From VXYK01 sp965221585 (lineage in GTDB: Bacteria; Actinomycetota; Acidimicrobiia; Acidimicrobiales; Aldehydirespiratoraceae), in assembly GCA_965221585.1 (NCBI GenBank), contig OZ244898.1:248001-312000 (forward strand): DNA of 64,000 bases, given 5' to 3'. The translations under genes were made by a program, and so were the position numbers. The notes below the pieces were generated by a model, which was not told the DNA's origin, made no database searches, and saw only the letters and a program-made list of their open reading frames with translations. Positions 27,125 to 35,857 of the stretch are shown here, piece after piece (position 1 is the stretch's first letter; each line of letters opens with the position of its first letter).

Positions 27125-27154
27125 CACGTCTACGAAGCGAAGACCAATGACCGT

Positions 27155-27166
27155 TAGGATCAGCCC
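27155..27166 (+). promoter_or_regulatory. Putative leaderless promoter of the alpha/beta hydrolase gene
   Basis: TAGGAT (27155-27160) is followed by 6 nt and the ATG at 27167, with no Shine-Dalgarno. Confidence 0.4.
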
Positions 27167-28072
27167 ATGATTCTGGAGGCCGCTTGGACCGTTCCCGAGC
27201 CTGTCTCGGTCCATGAGGTCACGATGGACGACGGGACCGTGATCATGCTGCGGCGCCATGGAAACCCCGATGGTCCGAGGATCGTGCTGTGCCATGGGAA
27301 CGGCCTGGCGATCGATCTCTACTATCCGTTCTGGTCTCTGCTGACCGACGACTTTGATGTGGTCGTCTACGACCTGAGAAGCCACGGCTGGAACGCGGTC
27401 AGCGACCTGTCGAACCACACGTTTCCAACTTTCGTCAGCGACCATGACACTGTGATGCAGGCCATCGCGGAGCATTACGGCGAGAAACCCCAAGTGGGTG
27501 TGTTCCATTCGGTCTCGTCGATGGCCCCGCTGCTGTCGTCGACCTTGGGGAGCGAATTCTCCGCGCTGGTTCTGTTCGACCCTCCCCTTCGCAATCCTCG
27601 GGTGGTTCGTCACCAGCTTGATGAGGCGGCCCGACGCGCGGCCAGTCTCGCTGCACAAAGATCGCATCGGTTCAAGACCGAAGAGGCTTTCATCGACCTG
27701 ATCGGCTTCTCTCCGAATTTCAAGCTCACCGTGCCTGGAGTGCCCGAACTTGTGGCACGAACGACGTTGCGCCCAAGCGCTGATGGAGACGGTTACGAAC
27801 TCCGCTGCCCGCGTGAGCATGAGGCCCAGATCATCGCTCATGCCAGCATCTTCGCCGTGTTGGTCGATTTTGGCGCGATGCAGTGCCCGATAAAGGTGGT
27901 TGGAGCGGACCCGACGCTGCCGTACTCCTATCTACCGACGATCGACCTGAGCGAGATCCTCACCGTGGACTACGACTTTCTCCCCGATGCCACCCACTTC
28001 CTGCAGTTGGAGCAGCCGGAGAAATGCGTGGAAGAGATACGTGACTTCCTTGCCCAGATCAGCGTGATCTGA
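27167..28072 (+). CDS. Alpha/beta hydrolase
   Basis: A 301-aa alpha/beta hydrolase. The oxyanion segment LCHGNGLAIDLY and the late His (DATHFLQLEQPEKCVEEI) are clear. The nucleophile elbow reads GVFHSVSSM rather than the usual GxSxG, with Ser still in place. The stop overlaps the start of a phosphopantetheinyl transferase by one base (TGATG). That coupling suggests a thioesterase or lipid/polyketide-linked role, but no PKS or NRPS is in the window. Confidence 0.85.
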   Translation: MILEAAWTVPEPVSVHEVTMDDGTVIMLRRHGNPDGPRIVLCHGNGLAIDLYYPFWSLLTDDFDVVVYDLRSHGWNAVSDLSNHTFPTFVSDHDTVMQAIAEHYGEKPQVGVFHSVSSMAPLLSSTLGSEFSALVLFDPPLRNPRVVRHQLDEAARRAASLAAQRSHRFKTEEAFIDLIGFSPNFKLTVPGVPELVARTTLRPSADGDGYELRCPREHEAQIIAHASIFAVLVDFGAMQCPIKVVGADPTLPYSYLPTIDLSEILTVDYDFLPDATHFLQLEQPEKCVEEIRDFLAQISVI

Positions 28073-28767
28073 TGGAGGCGGGCGACTGGTGGAGGCCCTA
28101 CACCGAGGCGGAAACGGTGATGATCGTGCACGTCGACCTTGCCGCGGATGCTGCCAACGAGAAGGCGGCGTGGTCCTGGCTGGACGACGCTGAGCGTCTC
28201 CGTTGGCAGAAATTCCTGCACGAGGGTGCCCAACGCCAGTTCCTGTTGTGCCGGGCCGCTCTTCGGTCGCTGCTGTGCGATGCGCTCGAGTGTCGAAACG
28301 ACGAGTTGGCGTTCGACACGGCTGAACACGGAAAGCCGATTGCCACGGTGCACGGGTGTGCGGCGTCATTTGGGTTCAATGTCAGTCACAGCGGCAACCA
28401 GGGTCTCATCGCCCTCTCACCGCAGCGGCGTGTGGGGGTGGATGTCGAGGTACTGGTTGCGCAGCGAAACGTCGATTTGTTGGTCGAAGGAACTCTCGGT
28501 CCCAACGAGCAAGAAGAGCTGGCGGCGCTGAAGGGGAAGCGGAAGCTGCAATATTTTTTGATGTTGTGGACGATCAAGGAGGCTTTGAGCAAAGCCCACG
28601 GATGGGGTCTTTCCATGGATGTCTCGCGATTCGAAGTTCCATTGGAGATGCGGCGGGGTGAGCTCAGCGGCTGTTTCAGGTCTCCCGTCAGCGGCGAGAC
28701 GCCTTGGTACATTTCCAATATCGGAACGGACGTCTTTGCCGCCGCTGTCGCATACGAAAGTGGTTGA
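28072..28767 (+). CDS. Sfp-type 4'-phosphopantetheinyl transferase
   Basis: Transfers the phosphopantetheine arm of CoA to carrier proteins (231 aa, the Sfp size class). The signature motifs are FNVSHSG, GVDVEVL (metal Asp and Glu) and the WTIKEALSKAHG helix. It is translationally coupled to the alpha/beta hydrolase. The carrier protein it serves is not nearby. Confidence 0.93.
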   Translation: MEAGDWWRPYTEAETVMIVHVDLAADAANEKAAWSWLDDAERLRWQKFLHEGAQRQFLLCRAALRSLLCDALECRNDELAFDTAEHGKPIATVHGCAASFGFNVSHSGNQGLIALSPQRRVGVDVEVLVAQRNVDLLVEGTLGPNEQEELAALKGKRKLQYFLMLWTIKEALSKAHGWGLSMDVSRFEVPLEMRRGELSGCFRSPVSGETPWYISNIGTDVFAAAVAYESG

Positions 28768-28874
28768 ACAGGCCGCCAACCCCACAAGAACCGTGATCCG
28801 CGACGAAACTGAAGGTCTCAAGCTCCACAGCACGCAGGCGGATACCTGATTTCTGGATTGGATAGACGTACTCT

Positions 28875-31199
28875 GTGGGTACGACGGTTTTGCCTTCTCC
28901 TGTGCTGGTGGTCTCGATTGACGGGCTGGCTCCGCGCCACATCAGTCGCGCCACGATGCCCACCCTGACCACCCTCGCACTCCAGGGCGCGTCGTGTTTC
29001 AGGGCGCGCACCGTTACACCGCCCGAAACGCTTCCTGTGCACACGTCGATCTTTCGGGGTGTGGATCCTGCCGCTCACGGGTTGTTCGACAACACGCCTG
29101 CACCGTTGGGCACCGACGCCCCGTCCTTCTTGCGTGCAGCGCGCGAGTTCGGCTGTTCCACGGCAATGTTCGTGAGCTGGCTTCCGTTCGACTCGGTGAT
29201 CGAGCCGGATGCGGCCAGTCAGCGGTTCGTGATCGACAGTGGCTACGACCTTGGCGACGACCGCCGTATTGTCGAGGCCGCGATCGCGACCGGCACCAGT
29301 AGTCACCATGACTTGTCGTTCGTGTATCTCACGCAACCCGACCTCTGCGGGCACCTCCACGGTTGGGACAGCGCCGAGTATGTTGCGGCGGTTACGAGGT
29401 CGGACACCGCGCTGGCCCGGCTGCTCGACGCGCACGGTCCTGAGGCATCCGTGCTGGTCACCACCGACCACGGCGGTGTCGGCAGCGATCACACCGACGA
29501 GGTCCCCGACGTGTTGGAGACGTTCGTTGTGGTCCGCGCCCCGGGCCGTATCCAACCGGGTTCGGGCTGGTCAGGAGCATCGGCTCTCGATGTTGCACCG
29601 ACCATTTCGGATCTGTGCGGGTTCGCACCCGATCGCCGCTGGGCGGGGTCATCGCTGGTGGGTCGGGAGGTTCCGCTGGTGGACGTGGTGTTGGATCTCT
29701 TGGCCGCGGGTGCAGATGTGACTTACGGCGAACGTGTGTCGATGCTCGACCATGCGCTGCAGTCGGCGGCGCTGGCCTCAGCCGACGGCGCCGGTGATGA
29801 GATGGTGCTGGCCGCCCTGATGCATGATCTCGGCCATGTGTTGGGTCGGGCGGGCGACTGGGGTCTGCCCGGTCACGCCGAGGTCGGAGCCAGGGCGCTG
29901 CAGCCCCTGCTCGACTCGACCATCGTCGAGCCGATTCGTGGTCATGTCGCCGCCAAGCGCTACCGCGTGGCGGTCGATCCGCCCTACCACGACCATTTGA
30001 GCGAGGCTTCGCAGATGTCGCTGGCCGAACAGGGCGGCCCGCTGTGTGCCGACGAAGCCGAGGCGTTCAGGGCAGGTGCGTTTGCTGCCGAGGCGCTGAG
30101 GCTGCGTGCCTACGACGACGACGGCAAGGTCGAGGGCCTGGTGATTGCCCCGCTTGAGTCCTATCGGGATCTGCTCGCAGCAGCACTGGAGCCGAGGCGT
30201 CCGATCGACCCGTCGTGGGCCCGTGACGCCTGCCGTTGCCCCGAGTGCCGTGACCCAGGGTCTGACCAGCACCTGATCGATGCCACGACTCTCAATGATT
30301 GGATGGTGGTCCGCACCGACCGCAGCCACGACGGGTTGGAGGTCACGTTGCACCACCGCTCGGGTGAACGGCATGTCTGTCGTATCCCTGCGGCTGAACC
30401 CGATGAGTTGCAGACGGAGCCGTGGCCACCGGCGTTCGCGGAGCAGTTGCGTGCCGACGCCACGAGTTGGTCCGGTGATCTCGGCAATTTTGTAGATCAG
30501 TTGGCGCGGCGGGGGATTGCCTTGGTGCAGGATTGCGGGGTTGAGCCCGCAACGGTTCTGGAGGTCGGCAAGGCGATCGGGTTCGTGCGTGAAACCAACT
30601 ACGGCTCTCTCTTTGATGTCGTCGCAGAACCCGACCCCATCAACCTCGCCTACACGCCGCTGGACCTGCCTGCCCACACCGACAACCCATATCGCGATCC
30701 GTGCCCCACCGTGCAGTTGCTGCACTGCCTGGTCGCCGCAAGCGACGGCGGGGCGAGCCGTTTCGTAGACGGGTTCGCCGTGGTCGAGCGCCTGCGGATC
30801 GAGGATGCTCAGGCATTCGAGACGCTCACGACCACCGATGTCACGTTCCGCTTCCACAGCACGGATGTGGACCTGCGGGCTCGTCGTCCGCTGATCGAGC
30901 TCGACAGCGACGGTGCGGTACGGGCTGTGGGCGTCAACAACCGTTCGATGGAGCCGATGGCAGCCGGCCGTGCCGACACTGCGGAGTTCTACCGTGCGTA
31001 CCGTGTGTTTGTCGACCTGCTCGACCGCGACCATTCCGCGATCGAACTCACCCTGCAACCCGGCGAATTGGTGGCTTTCGACAACCGCCGCGTGCTGCAC
31101 GGTCGCCGGGCCTTTCACTCGACCGAACGCCGCCACCTACAGGGCTGCTACATCGATATCGACGCCGTCCACTCCACCGCCCGCGCATCGGGATTGTAG
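28875..31199 (+). CDS. Trifunctional fusion: AP-superfamily phosphodiesterase, PhnZ/TmpB-like HD oxygenase and TmpA/GBBH-like 2OG oxygenase
   Basis: One 774-aa frame from a GTG start. Residues 10-270 are an alkaline-phosphatase-superfamily domain with D16, nucleophile T52 (PPETLPVH), D156, H160, D198, H199 and H206. Residues 283-440 are an HD oxygenase with E286, H293, H317-D318, H334, H357, K361 and an Asp near 414, plus the RGHVAAKRY and EQGGP signatures of PhnZ/TmpB. Residues 443-520 have a CxCxxC zinc module, as in gamma-butyrobetaine hydroxylase. Residues 530-765 hold H601-x-D603 and H742 for iron and RRHLQGCYID. TmpA hydroxylates and TmpB cleaves trimethylaminoethylphosphonate to glycine betaine and phosphate. 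I infer phosphonate degradation in one chain. There is no signal peptide. pyrE follows 43 bp downstream. Confidence 0.85.
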   Translation: MGTTVLPSPVLVVSIDGLAPRHISRATMPTLTTLALQGASCFRARTVTPPETLPVHTSIFRGVDPAAHGLFDNTPAPLGTDAPSFLRAAREFGCSTAMFVSWLPFDSVIEPDAASQRFVIDSGYDLGDDRRIVEAAIATGTSSHHDLSFVYLTQPDLCGHLHGWDSAEYVAAVTRSDTALARLLDAHGPEASVLVTTDHGGVGSDHTDEVPDVLETFVVVRAPGRIQPGSGWSGASALDVAPTISDLCGFAPDRRWAGSSLVGREVPLVDVVLDLLAAGADVTYGERVSMLDHALQSAALASADGAGDEMVLAALMHDLGHVLGRAGDWGLPGHAEVGARALQPLLDSTIVEPIRGHVAAKRYRVAVDPPYHDHLSEASQMSLAEQGGPLCADEAEAFRAGAFAAEALRLRAYDDDGKVEGLVIAPLESYRDLLAAALEPRRPIDPSWARDACRCPECRDPGSDQHLIDATTLNDWMVVRTDRSHDGLEVTLHHRSGERHVCRIPAAEPDELQTEPWPPAFAEQLRADATSWSGDLGNFVDQLARRGIALVQDCGVEPATVLEVGKAIGFVRETNYGSLFDVVAEPDPINLAYTPLDLPAHTDNPYRDPCPTVQLLHCLVAASDGGASRFVDGFAVVERLRIEDAQAFETLTTTDVTFRFHSTDVDLRARRPLIELDSDGAVRAVGVNNRSMEPMAAGRADTAEFYRAYRVFVDLLDRDHSAIELTLQPGELVAFDNRRVLHGRRAFHSTERRHLQGCYIDIDAVHSTARASGL

Positions 31200-31242
31200 G
31201 GTTTTCGTGAAATTCGGGTGAAGCAGTGTCTGGAGATGTGCG

Positions 31243-31797
31243 ATGAGTTTCTTGAACGAGGAGGACCGGAGAACCTTGGCGGCGCGGGTCTTTTCCTGCT
31301 GTTACCTGGTCGGCGAGTTCACTTTGCGTTCCGGTCGTGTGGCGGACCGGTACTTCGACAAGTACCAGTTTGAGAGCGACCCCGAGCTTCTCAAAGCTCT
31401 GGCTTCGGAGATGGCTGCGCTTGTTCCCGAGGAGACGGAGATTCTGGCTGGTTTGGAGATGGGGGGCATCCCGGTCGTGACAGCGCTGTCGGCTGTGACC
31501 GGGATCCCGGCGGTCTTCGTGAGGAAAGTCGCCAAGGAGTACGGAACCGCACGCCTGGCAGAGGGTCCCGCTGTCGAGGGCAAGAGACTGCTGATTGTGG
31601 AGGATGTGGTTACTTCGGGGGGCCAGATCCGCTTGTCAGCGGCCGATCTGAGCGCTCTCGGCGCGACAATCCTGGGAGCGATCTGTGTCGTCGACCGCGA
31701 GGAGGGCGGCACCGAATCTCTCGCCGAGGACGAGATCGTCCTCCGCCCCCTGTTCCGCGCTTCAGAGCTAGAAGCAGCCGCCCCCGCGGTTCCGTAA
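31243..31797 (+). CDS. pyrE: Orotate phosphoribosyltransferase
   Basis: Makes OMP from orotate and PRPP in pyrimidine synthesis (184 aa). The PRPP loop LLIVEDVVTSGGQI is clear, with the catalytic VRKVAKEYGTARLAEG lysine loop upstream of it. A Shine-Dalgarno (GGAGATG) precedes the ATG. It follows the phosphonate fusion gene by 43 bp and could share its transcript. No other pyrimidine genes are adjacent. Confidence 0.92.
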   Translation: MSFLNEEDRRTLAARVFSCCYLVGEFTLRSGRVADRYFDKYQFESDPELLKALASEMAALVPEETEILAGLEMGGIPVVTALSAVTGIPAVFVRKVAKEYGTARLAEGPAVEGKRLLIVEDVVTSGGQIRLSAADLSALGATILGAICVVDREEGGTESLAEDEIVLRPLFRASELEAAAPAVP

Positions 31798-31819
31798 CAG
31801 AACTTCGGAAGTGACGACA

Positions 31820-32671
31820 CTAGTTCATCGACTGGATCTCCTCGGGGGTGAGGCACTGGTTCTGGAGTTCGGAGAGGTCGAAACCCGGTGGCGGCAATAC
31901 TTCTCCGCTGGTGTCCAGCCCGAGCAGCAACTGGATCATCTCGTCGGGCGTGCCGTCGACGACGCACTGGGCGCTCTCCGCGGAAATACCGGTCTGGGTC
32001 AGGAAGTTGAAGAACATCTCCTGAAGTCCACCGTCGCCGCCGACACCGCTGCCGATGCAGGCCGGGAGGGCTTGCTGAATCTCTGCCTCGAACTGCCCGA
32101 AGTCATCCTGTGACTCGAACACGAGGGAATTCGACACCAAAGAGCGCAGGCCCCCGTCGGATATCCTTCCCGCGATGCAGTCAGCCTGGTCGGGCCAGCC
32201 TCCCTCCTCGGCCATGACCGCGGCGACGAATGCCCGCCAGTCCACACACTCCAGGGCCTGGTCCACCACTTCCGACGCTTCTTGGTCTGAGATCTCGAAC
32301 ACGTCGCCCAGCCCATACGGGCCTCTGTCGTCGTACGCGTCGGTGACAGAAGCCGCGTCCATTCCAAGTTCGGCCAGCCGTGAATCTGAGAAGACGCCGA
32401 CCACACCCTCAGCCAAGCAGCCGAGGTGCGTCTGATCGATCGCTTCGGGCCACTCGTCGTCCAGCAGCATCAGATACAGCGCATCGGCCAAGTCTTCACG
32501 AGGAGCGGCCGCCTCTTCTTCTGCGCTGAGCGGGGCAGTGGAGTCCGCAGTCGCCGTCACCTCGGGCGCTTCGGACTCCGAGGGTGCCGAGGTTTGTACC
32601 TTGTCCTGCGAGCAGGCCGCGGCGATCAGGAGAACCGGAATCAGCGGTAGTACCAGTTTGAACAAGCGCAT
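31820..32671 (-). CDS. Uncharacterised lipoprotein
   Basis: I do not recognise the family. The start is placed at 32671 (MRLFKLV), because it gives a lipoprotein signal peptide with lipobox IAAACSQ and has a Shine-Dalgarno (AGGGAG); the frame upstream of it is not signal-like. The mature protein (about 260 aa) is acidic, begins with a Ser/Glu/Ala-rich linker and has regularly spaced cysteines that suggest several disulfide-linked helical repeats. It was probably exported to the cell surface. Confidence 0.7.
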   Translation of the reverse strand: MRLFKLVLPLIPVLLIAAACSQDKVQTSAPSESEAPEVTATADSTAPLSAEEEAAAPREDLADALYLMLLDDEWPEAIDQTHLGCLAEGVVGVFSDSRLAELGMDAASVTDAYDDRGPYGLGDVFEISDQEASEVVDQALECVDWRAFVAAVMAEEGGWPDQADCIAGRISDGGLRSLVSNSLVFESQDDFGQFEAEIQQALPACIGSGVGGDGGLQEMFFNFLTQTGISAESAQCVVDGTPDEMIQLLLGLDTSGEVLPPPGFDLSELQNQCLTPEEIQSMN

Positions 32672-32943
32672 TTCAGCACTCCCTTTCTGTGTTTGAACGT
32701 GAGTGTCATTGTTTCGGGGAGTCCGAGCGTCAGAACTGCCCCTCAGCACCTACGACGCCCCACTCCAATGGAAGGTTCCACAAAAAGCGGCCGTATCACG
32801 ACAAGTGAGACCCATTTCTCCGCTTCTGCTTCGAGGTCCGCCGGGATCATCGCTCAACTGACTCGAATTTCGACACCAACCCGCCGACGCGGCGGCACGT
32901 GACGACAACTACAGTGAACCGCTGCGACTTACGCACCAGCCCC

Positions 32944-33019
32944 GCCCCCGTAGCTCAGTGGATAGAGCGTCGGTTTCCTAAACCGTGCGTCGCAGGTTCG
33001 ATTCCTGCCGGGGGCGCCA
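32944..33019 (+). tRNA. tRNA-Arg (anticodon CCT)
   Basis: A complete cloverleaf: acceptor GCCCCCG (32944-32950) pairs with CGGGGGC (33009-33015). The D stem is GCTC/GAGC. The anticodon loop TTCCTAA gives CCT. The T arm is GCAGG-TTCGATT-CCTGC, the discriminator is G and CCA is encoded at 33017-33019. The first anticodon-stem pair is a T-T mismatch. A severed, duplicated SDR gene start begins 13 bp downstream. Confidence 0.95.
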
Positions 33020-33032
33020 CCGTCAATCCACC

Positions 33033-33187
33033 GGTCGATTGTGCGCGAGGATGCTTGGACACCATTGAAGGAAGCAGCATGAGACCGGAAGGCGAAGTGG
33101 CGCTGATCACCGGAATGGTCGGCGGGATCGGACGCTCCGCCGCGCTGCGCTTCGCTGAGGCGGGCGCCCGGATCGGCGCGGTCGACT
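33033..33187 (+). repeat. Left copy of a duplicated SDR upstream region and 5' end
   Basis: About 155 bp aligns with 36091-36247 with one small indel, at roughly four-fifths identity by eye. It covers the upstream region, the Shine-Dalgarno (GAAGGAAG) and the first 35 codons of an SDR gene. Similarity stops within 5 bp of the amine oxidase start. Confidence 0.8.
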
Positions 33188-33195
33188 GGCAATGA
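33079..33195 (+). pseudogene. Severed SDR N-terminus (38 aa) coupled to the amine oxidase
   Basis: The ORF runs from MRPEGEVALITG through GGIGRSAALRFAEAGAR and then stops. This is only the first Rossmann strand and glycine loop of the SDR that is intact at 36138-36908. Its TGA overlaps the next ATG (ATGA at 33192-33195). The promoter, ribosome binding site and start of the old SDR gene now appear to drive the amine oxidase. Confidence 0.8.
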
Positions 33196-34589
33196 CGACA
33201 TCCTCGGGAAACCTTCGTGTGCCGCGCCTCGACCGCAGGGGCTTCATCAGGGGTGGTCTTGGCGTGGTTGGCGTCGCGGCCCTGCCGCTGCTCGGCTGCG
33301 GAAGGCAGAGCGGGACGGACGCGTCGGATTCCGATGAGCGCATCGTCATTGTGGGAGCAGGAGCGGCCGCACTCGCCGCGGCGAACGAACTGCGTAATCA
33401 GGGCTTCGACAATGTCGTGCTGCTCGAAGCTCGCGACCGTGTCGGCGGGCGCATCTGGACCAGCACGCTGGGTGACGGGGTACCCGTGGACTTGGGCGCC
33501 ACCTGGATTCATGGCATCAACGCCAACCCGGTCTACGACATCGCCGTGCAGAACGACATTCGCACGGCTCGCACCGACTACCGCAACCAGGTCGTCTACG
33601 ACACGTCGGCCCGGGAGTTGGCGCAGGTGCCGCAGGAACTGTGGAGCGACTACCTGGAGCTCGCATACGGTGCGCCCGACGAGGACTTGCTCACCATCTT
33701 CGAGCAGTTCGCGGCCGCCAACGATCTCGGGTTCGAACAGCGGCAGCGCTGGAGACATCTGCTGAACTCGATGTTCGAGCAGGAGTTCGGCGCCGACCTC
33801 AGCGACCTCTCGATATCGAGCTACGAGGGTGGCGGTGTGCTGAGCGGTGGCGATGTGGTGTTTCCCGGTGGCTATGACCAGATCGTCCATGTGCTCGCCG
33901 AAGGGCTCGACATCCGGCTCGGGCAGGCAGTCGAGCGCATCAGCCACACCGTGGACGGCGCCACGGTCGAGACCGAAACGGGACATGTGTTCGAGGCCGC
34001 CAGAGTGATTGTCACCGTTCCGCTGGGCGTGCTCAAGGAGGACGTGATCGTCTTCGATCCGGTGCTGCCCGATGAGATCCTGCGCGCGGTCGATGCGCTG
34101 GCGATGGGCGACCTCAACAGGACTTGCCTGCTCTTCGACGAGCCCTTCTGGGACCCCGAAATCGAATGGATCGGAATTGTCGGCGATGCTCCCGGAGAAT
34201 GGGCTGAGACTCTGAACCTTTACCCCTACCTGGGCCAGCCGGTGCTCGCCATGTTCAACGCAGGCACCTTCGGGGCAGCGGTCGAGCAGTACTCTGACGA
34301 CGCGTTGACGCGGATGGCTGTGGAGGGGCTGGGCAGGGTTTTCGGCAACGTACCCGACCCGGTCGACTCGGTGAGTACGCGTTGGCGCTCCGATCCCTGG
34401 ACGAGAGGCTCGTACTCCTATGTACCCGCGGGAGGATCGTTCGACAGCTACCGGCAGCTAGCCACACCGGTGAACGAGCGGCTGTTCCTTGCGGGTGAGG
34501 CCACCCACGCCGTCTACCCCTCCACGGTGCACGGGGCGATGATGTCGGGCACCAGGGCGGCCCGCCAGATCGCAGTGCTCGGGAACTGA
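33192..34589 (+). CDS. FAD-dependent amine oxidase, Tat lipoprotein
   Basis: A 465-aa flavin amine/polyamine oxidase. The twin-arginine signal (DRRGFIRGG) followed by a lipobox (LLGC) predicts a folded, lipid-anchored export product. The FAD-binding Rossmann motif VGAGAAALAAANEL, the LEARDRVGGRIWT segment and the C-terminal LAGEATHAVYPSTVHGA are all present. The substrate may be polyamines or aromatic amines. It starts inside the stop of the SDR remnant and is followed after 26 bp by a lipoprotein serpin, with which it probably forms an operon. Confidence 0.9.
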   Translation: MTTSSGNLRVPRLDRRGFIRGGLGVVGVAALPLLGCGRQSGTDASDSDERIVIVGAGAAALAAANELRNQGFDNVVLLEARDRVGGRIWTSTLGDGVPVDLGATWIHGINANPVYDIAVQNDIRTARTDYRNQVVYDTSARELAQVPQELWSDYLELAYGAPDEDLLTIFEQFAAANDLGFEQRQRWRHLLNSMFEQEFGADLSDLSISSYEGGGVLSGGDVVFPGGYDQIVHVLAEGLDIRLGQAVERISHTVDGATVETETGHVFEAARVIVTVPLGVLKEDVIVFDPVLPDEILRAVDALAMGDLNRTCLLFDEPFWDPEIEWIGIVGDAPGEWAETLNLYPYLGQPVLAMFNAGTFGAAVEQYSDDALTRMAVEGLGRVFGNVPDPVDSVSTRWRSDPWTRGSYSYVPAGGSFDSYRQLATPVNERLFLAGEATHAVYPSTVHGAMMSGTRAARQIAVLGN

Positions 34590-34615
34590 GCGGGTCTCCG
34601 CGTCGTCAAATAAGC

Positions 34616-35857
34616 ATGACCGAAACAAAGAGGACCATTGGGAAGTTGATCGGGTCGCTGGTACTGCTCGGCTCCATTTCGCTGGCGTGCGGTTCTGGTG
34701 ACCCTGCCGGCACGGCCGTGTTGCCTCCGACCGCGGCGCGGTTGCCCGCTGACCCCGATGCACCGTCACAAGAGTGGGTTGTTGGGGTCAACGCTGCCGG
34801 ATGGGACTTCCACCGGCACCTGGCGGGCAACGCAGTGTCCAGTCCAATGAGCATCGGTGTCGCATTCAGCTTGAGCCGGGCCGGGGCGTCCCCCGATACG
34901 GGGGAGGTGCTCGATGACATCTTCGGGTTCCCTGTTGCCGATACCCACAGCGCGGCCAATGCCGTAGGTCTCAGTCTGGTCGGGCCCTCAGAAGGTCCCA
35001 CCACCTTGGAGGTGGCCAACCGCCTGTTTCCCGATGACGAGTTCTCGCCACTGCCCGAATTCCTCGACGTCGCGTCCAGCCAGTACGGAGCGGGGATCCA
35101 GCCCATAGACACTGCCCAGCCCGCCGCGGCTGCAAATGCCATCAATCGGTGGGTGTCGGGCAGCACACGAGAACTCATCCCCACCATCGTCACCGAGGAC
35201 GTTGTCGACGACCAGAGGCTGATACTTGTGAACACCGTCTACCTCAAAGCCGACTGGGAGGAACCGTTCCTGCCCGAGTGGACCGAAGACGGCCAGTTCA
35301 CCACCGCTGACGGCGGATCGGTGACCGCTGCGTTCATGCACGACCGTGAACCGCTATACCGCCGGTACGTCCGCCTCGGCGATGCCGACGCGGTGGAGCT
35401 GCCCTATCAGGGCGGCGAGTTGGCCATGTGGTTGATCGTTCCCCACAACTCCGACGGTCTGGCCGCCGTCGAGGAGTCGCTCGGCGCGGAGGCGTTGGCC
35501 GGCCTGCTCAGTGAGGCGACGGAGGGATACGTCGATCTCACCGTGCCCAAGTGGGAACAGACCCTGCCGCCCACCGACCTGTTCGAATGGCTCTGCCCCC
35601 GCGGATTCTGTCCCGGTGCAGGCTTCGACAAGATCGCCTCGGGACTCTTCATCACCGGCGCCCTCCACGGCGCCAAGGTGATCGTGGACGAAAAAGGCAC
35701 CGAGGCCGCCGCTGCAACCGCCATGTCGTTCGCCGAATCGGGTCCGCCGGAGCCCGACCTCACCGTGGTCGCCGACCGCCCCTTCCTGTGGACCATCGTC
35801 CACCAGCCCACCGGTGCAATCCTGTTCGTCGGCCGCCTAGTCGACCCCACGGCATGA
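34616..35857 (+). CDS. Serpin (serine/cysteine protease inhibitor), lipoprotein
   Basis: A 413-aa protein of normal serpin length after a lipoprotein signal (SISLAC). The serpin core is recognisable throughout. The hinge of the reactive loop, DEKGTEAAAATAM, matches the consensus of inhibitory serpins (P15 Gly, P14 Thr, P12-P9 Ala). By the usual count P1-P1' falls near Ser-Gly in SFAESGPP, so an elastase-, subtilisin- or cysteine-protease-like target is possible. Two nearby cysteines (CPRGFC) may form a disulfide. Bacterial serpins are uncommon. Its 3' end abuts a severed ferredoxin gene. Confidence 0.93.
   Translation: MTETKRTIGKLIGSLVLLGSISLACGSGDPAGTAVLPPTAARLPADPDAPSQEWVVGVNAAGWDFHRHLAGNAVSSPMSIGVAFSLSRAGASPDTGEVLDDIFGFPVADTHSAANAVGLSLVGPSEGPTTLEVANRLFPDDEFSPLPEFLDVASSQYGAGIQPIDTAQPAAAANAINRWVSGSTRELIPTIVTEDVVDDQRLILVNTVYLKADWEEPFLPEWTEDGQFTTADGGSVTAAFMHDREPLYRRYVRLGDADAVELPYQGGELAMWLIVPHNSDGLAAVEESLGAEALAGLLSEATEGYVDLTVPKWEQTLPPTDLFEWLCPRGFCPGAGFDKIASGLFITGALHGAKVIVDEKGTEAAAATAMSFAESGPPEPDLTVVADRPFLWTIVHQPTGAILFVGRLVDPTA

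Noticed and set aside
32672..32943. Small genes in the 272-bp gap before tRNA-Arg
   Set aside because: Frames here have no start context, no family similarity and low-complexity translations. A TACAGT box at 32910 may be part of the tRNA promoter.
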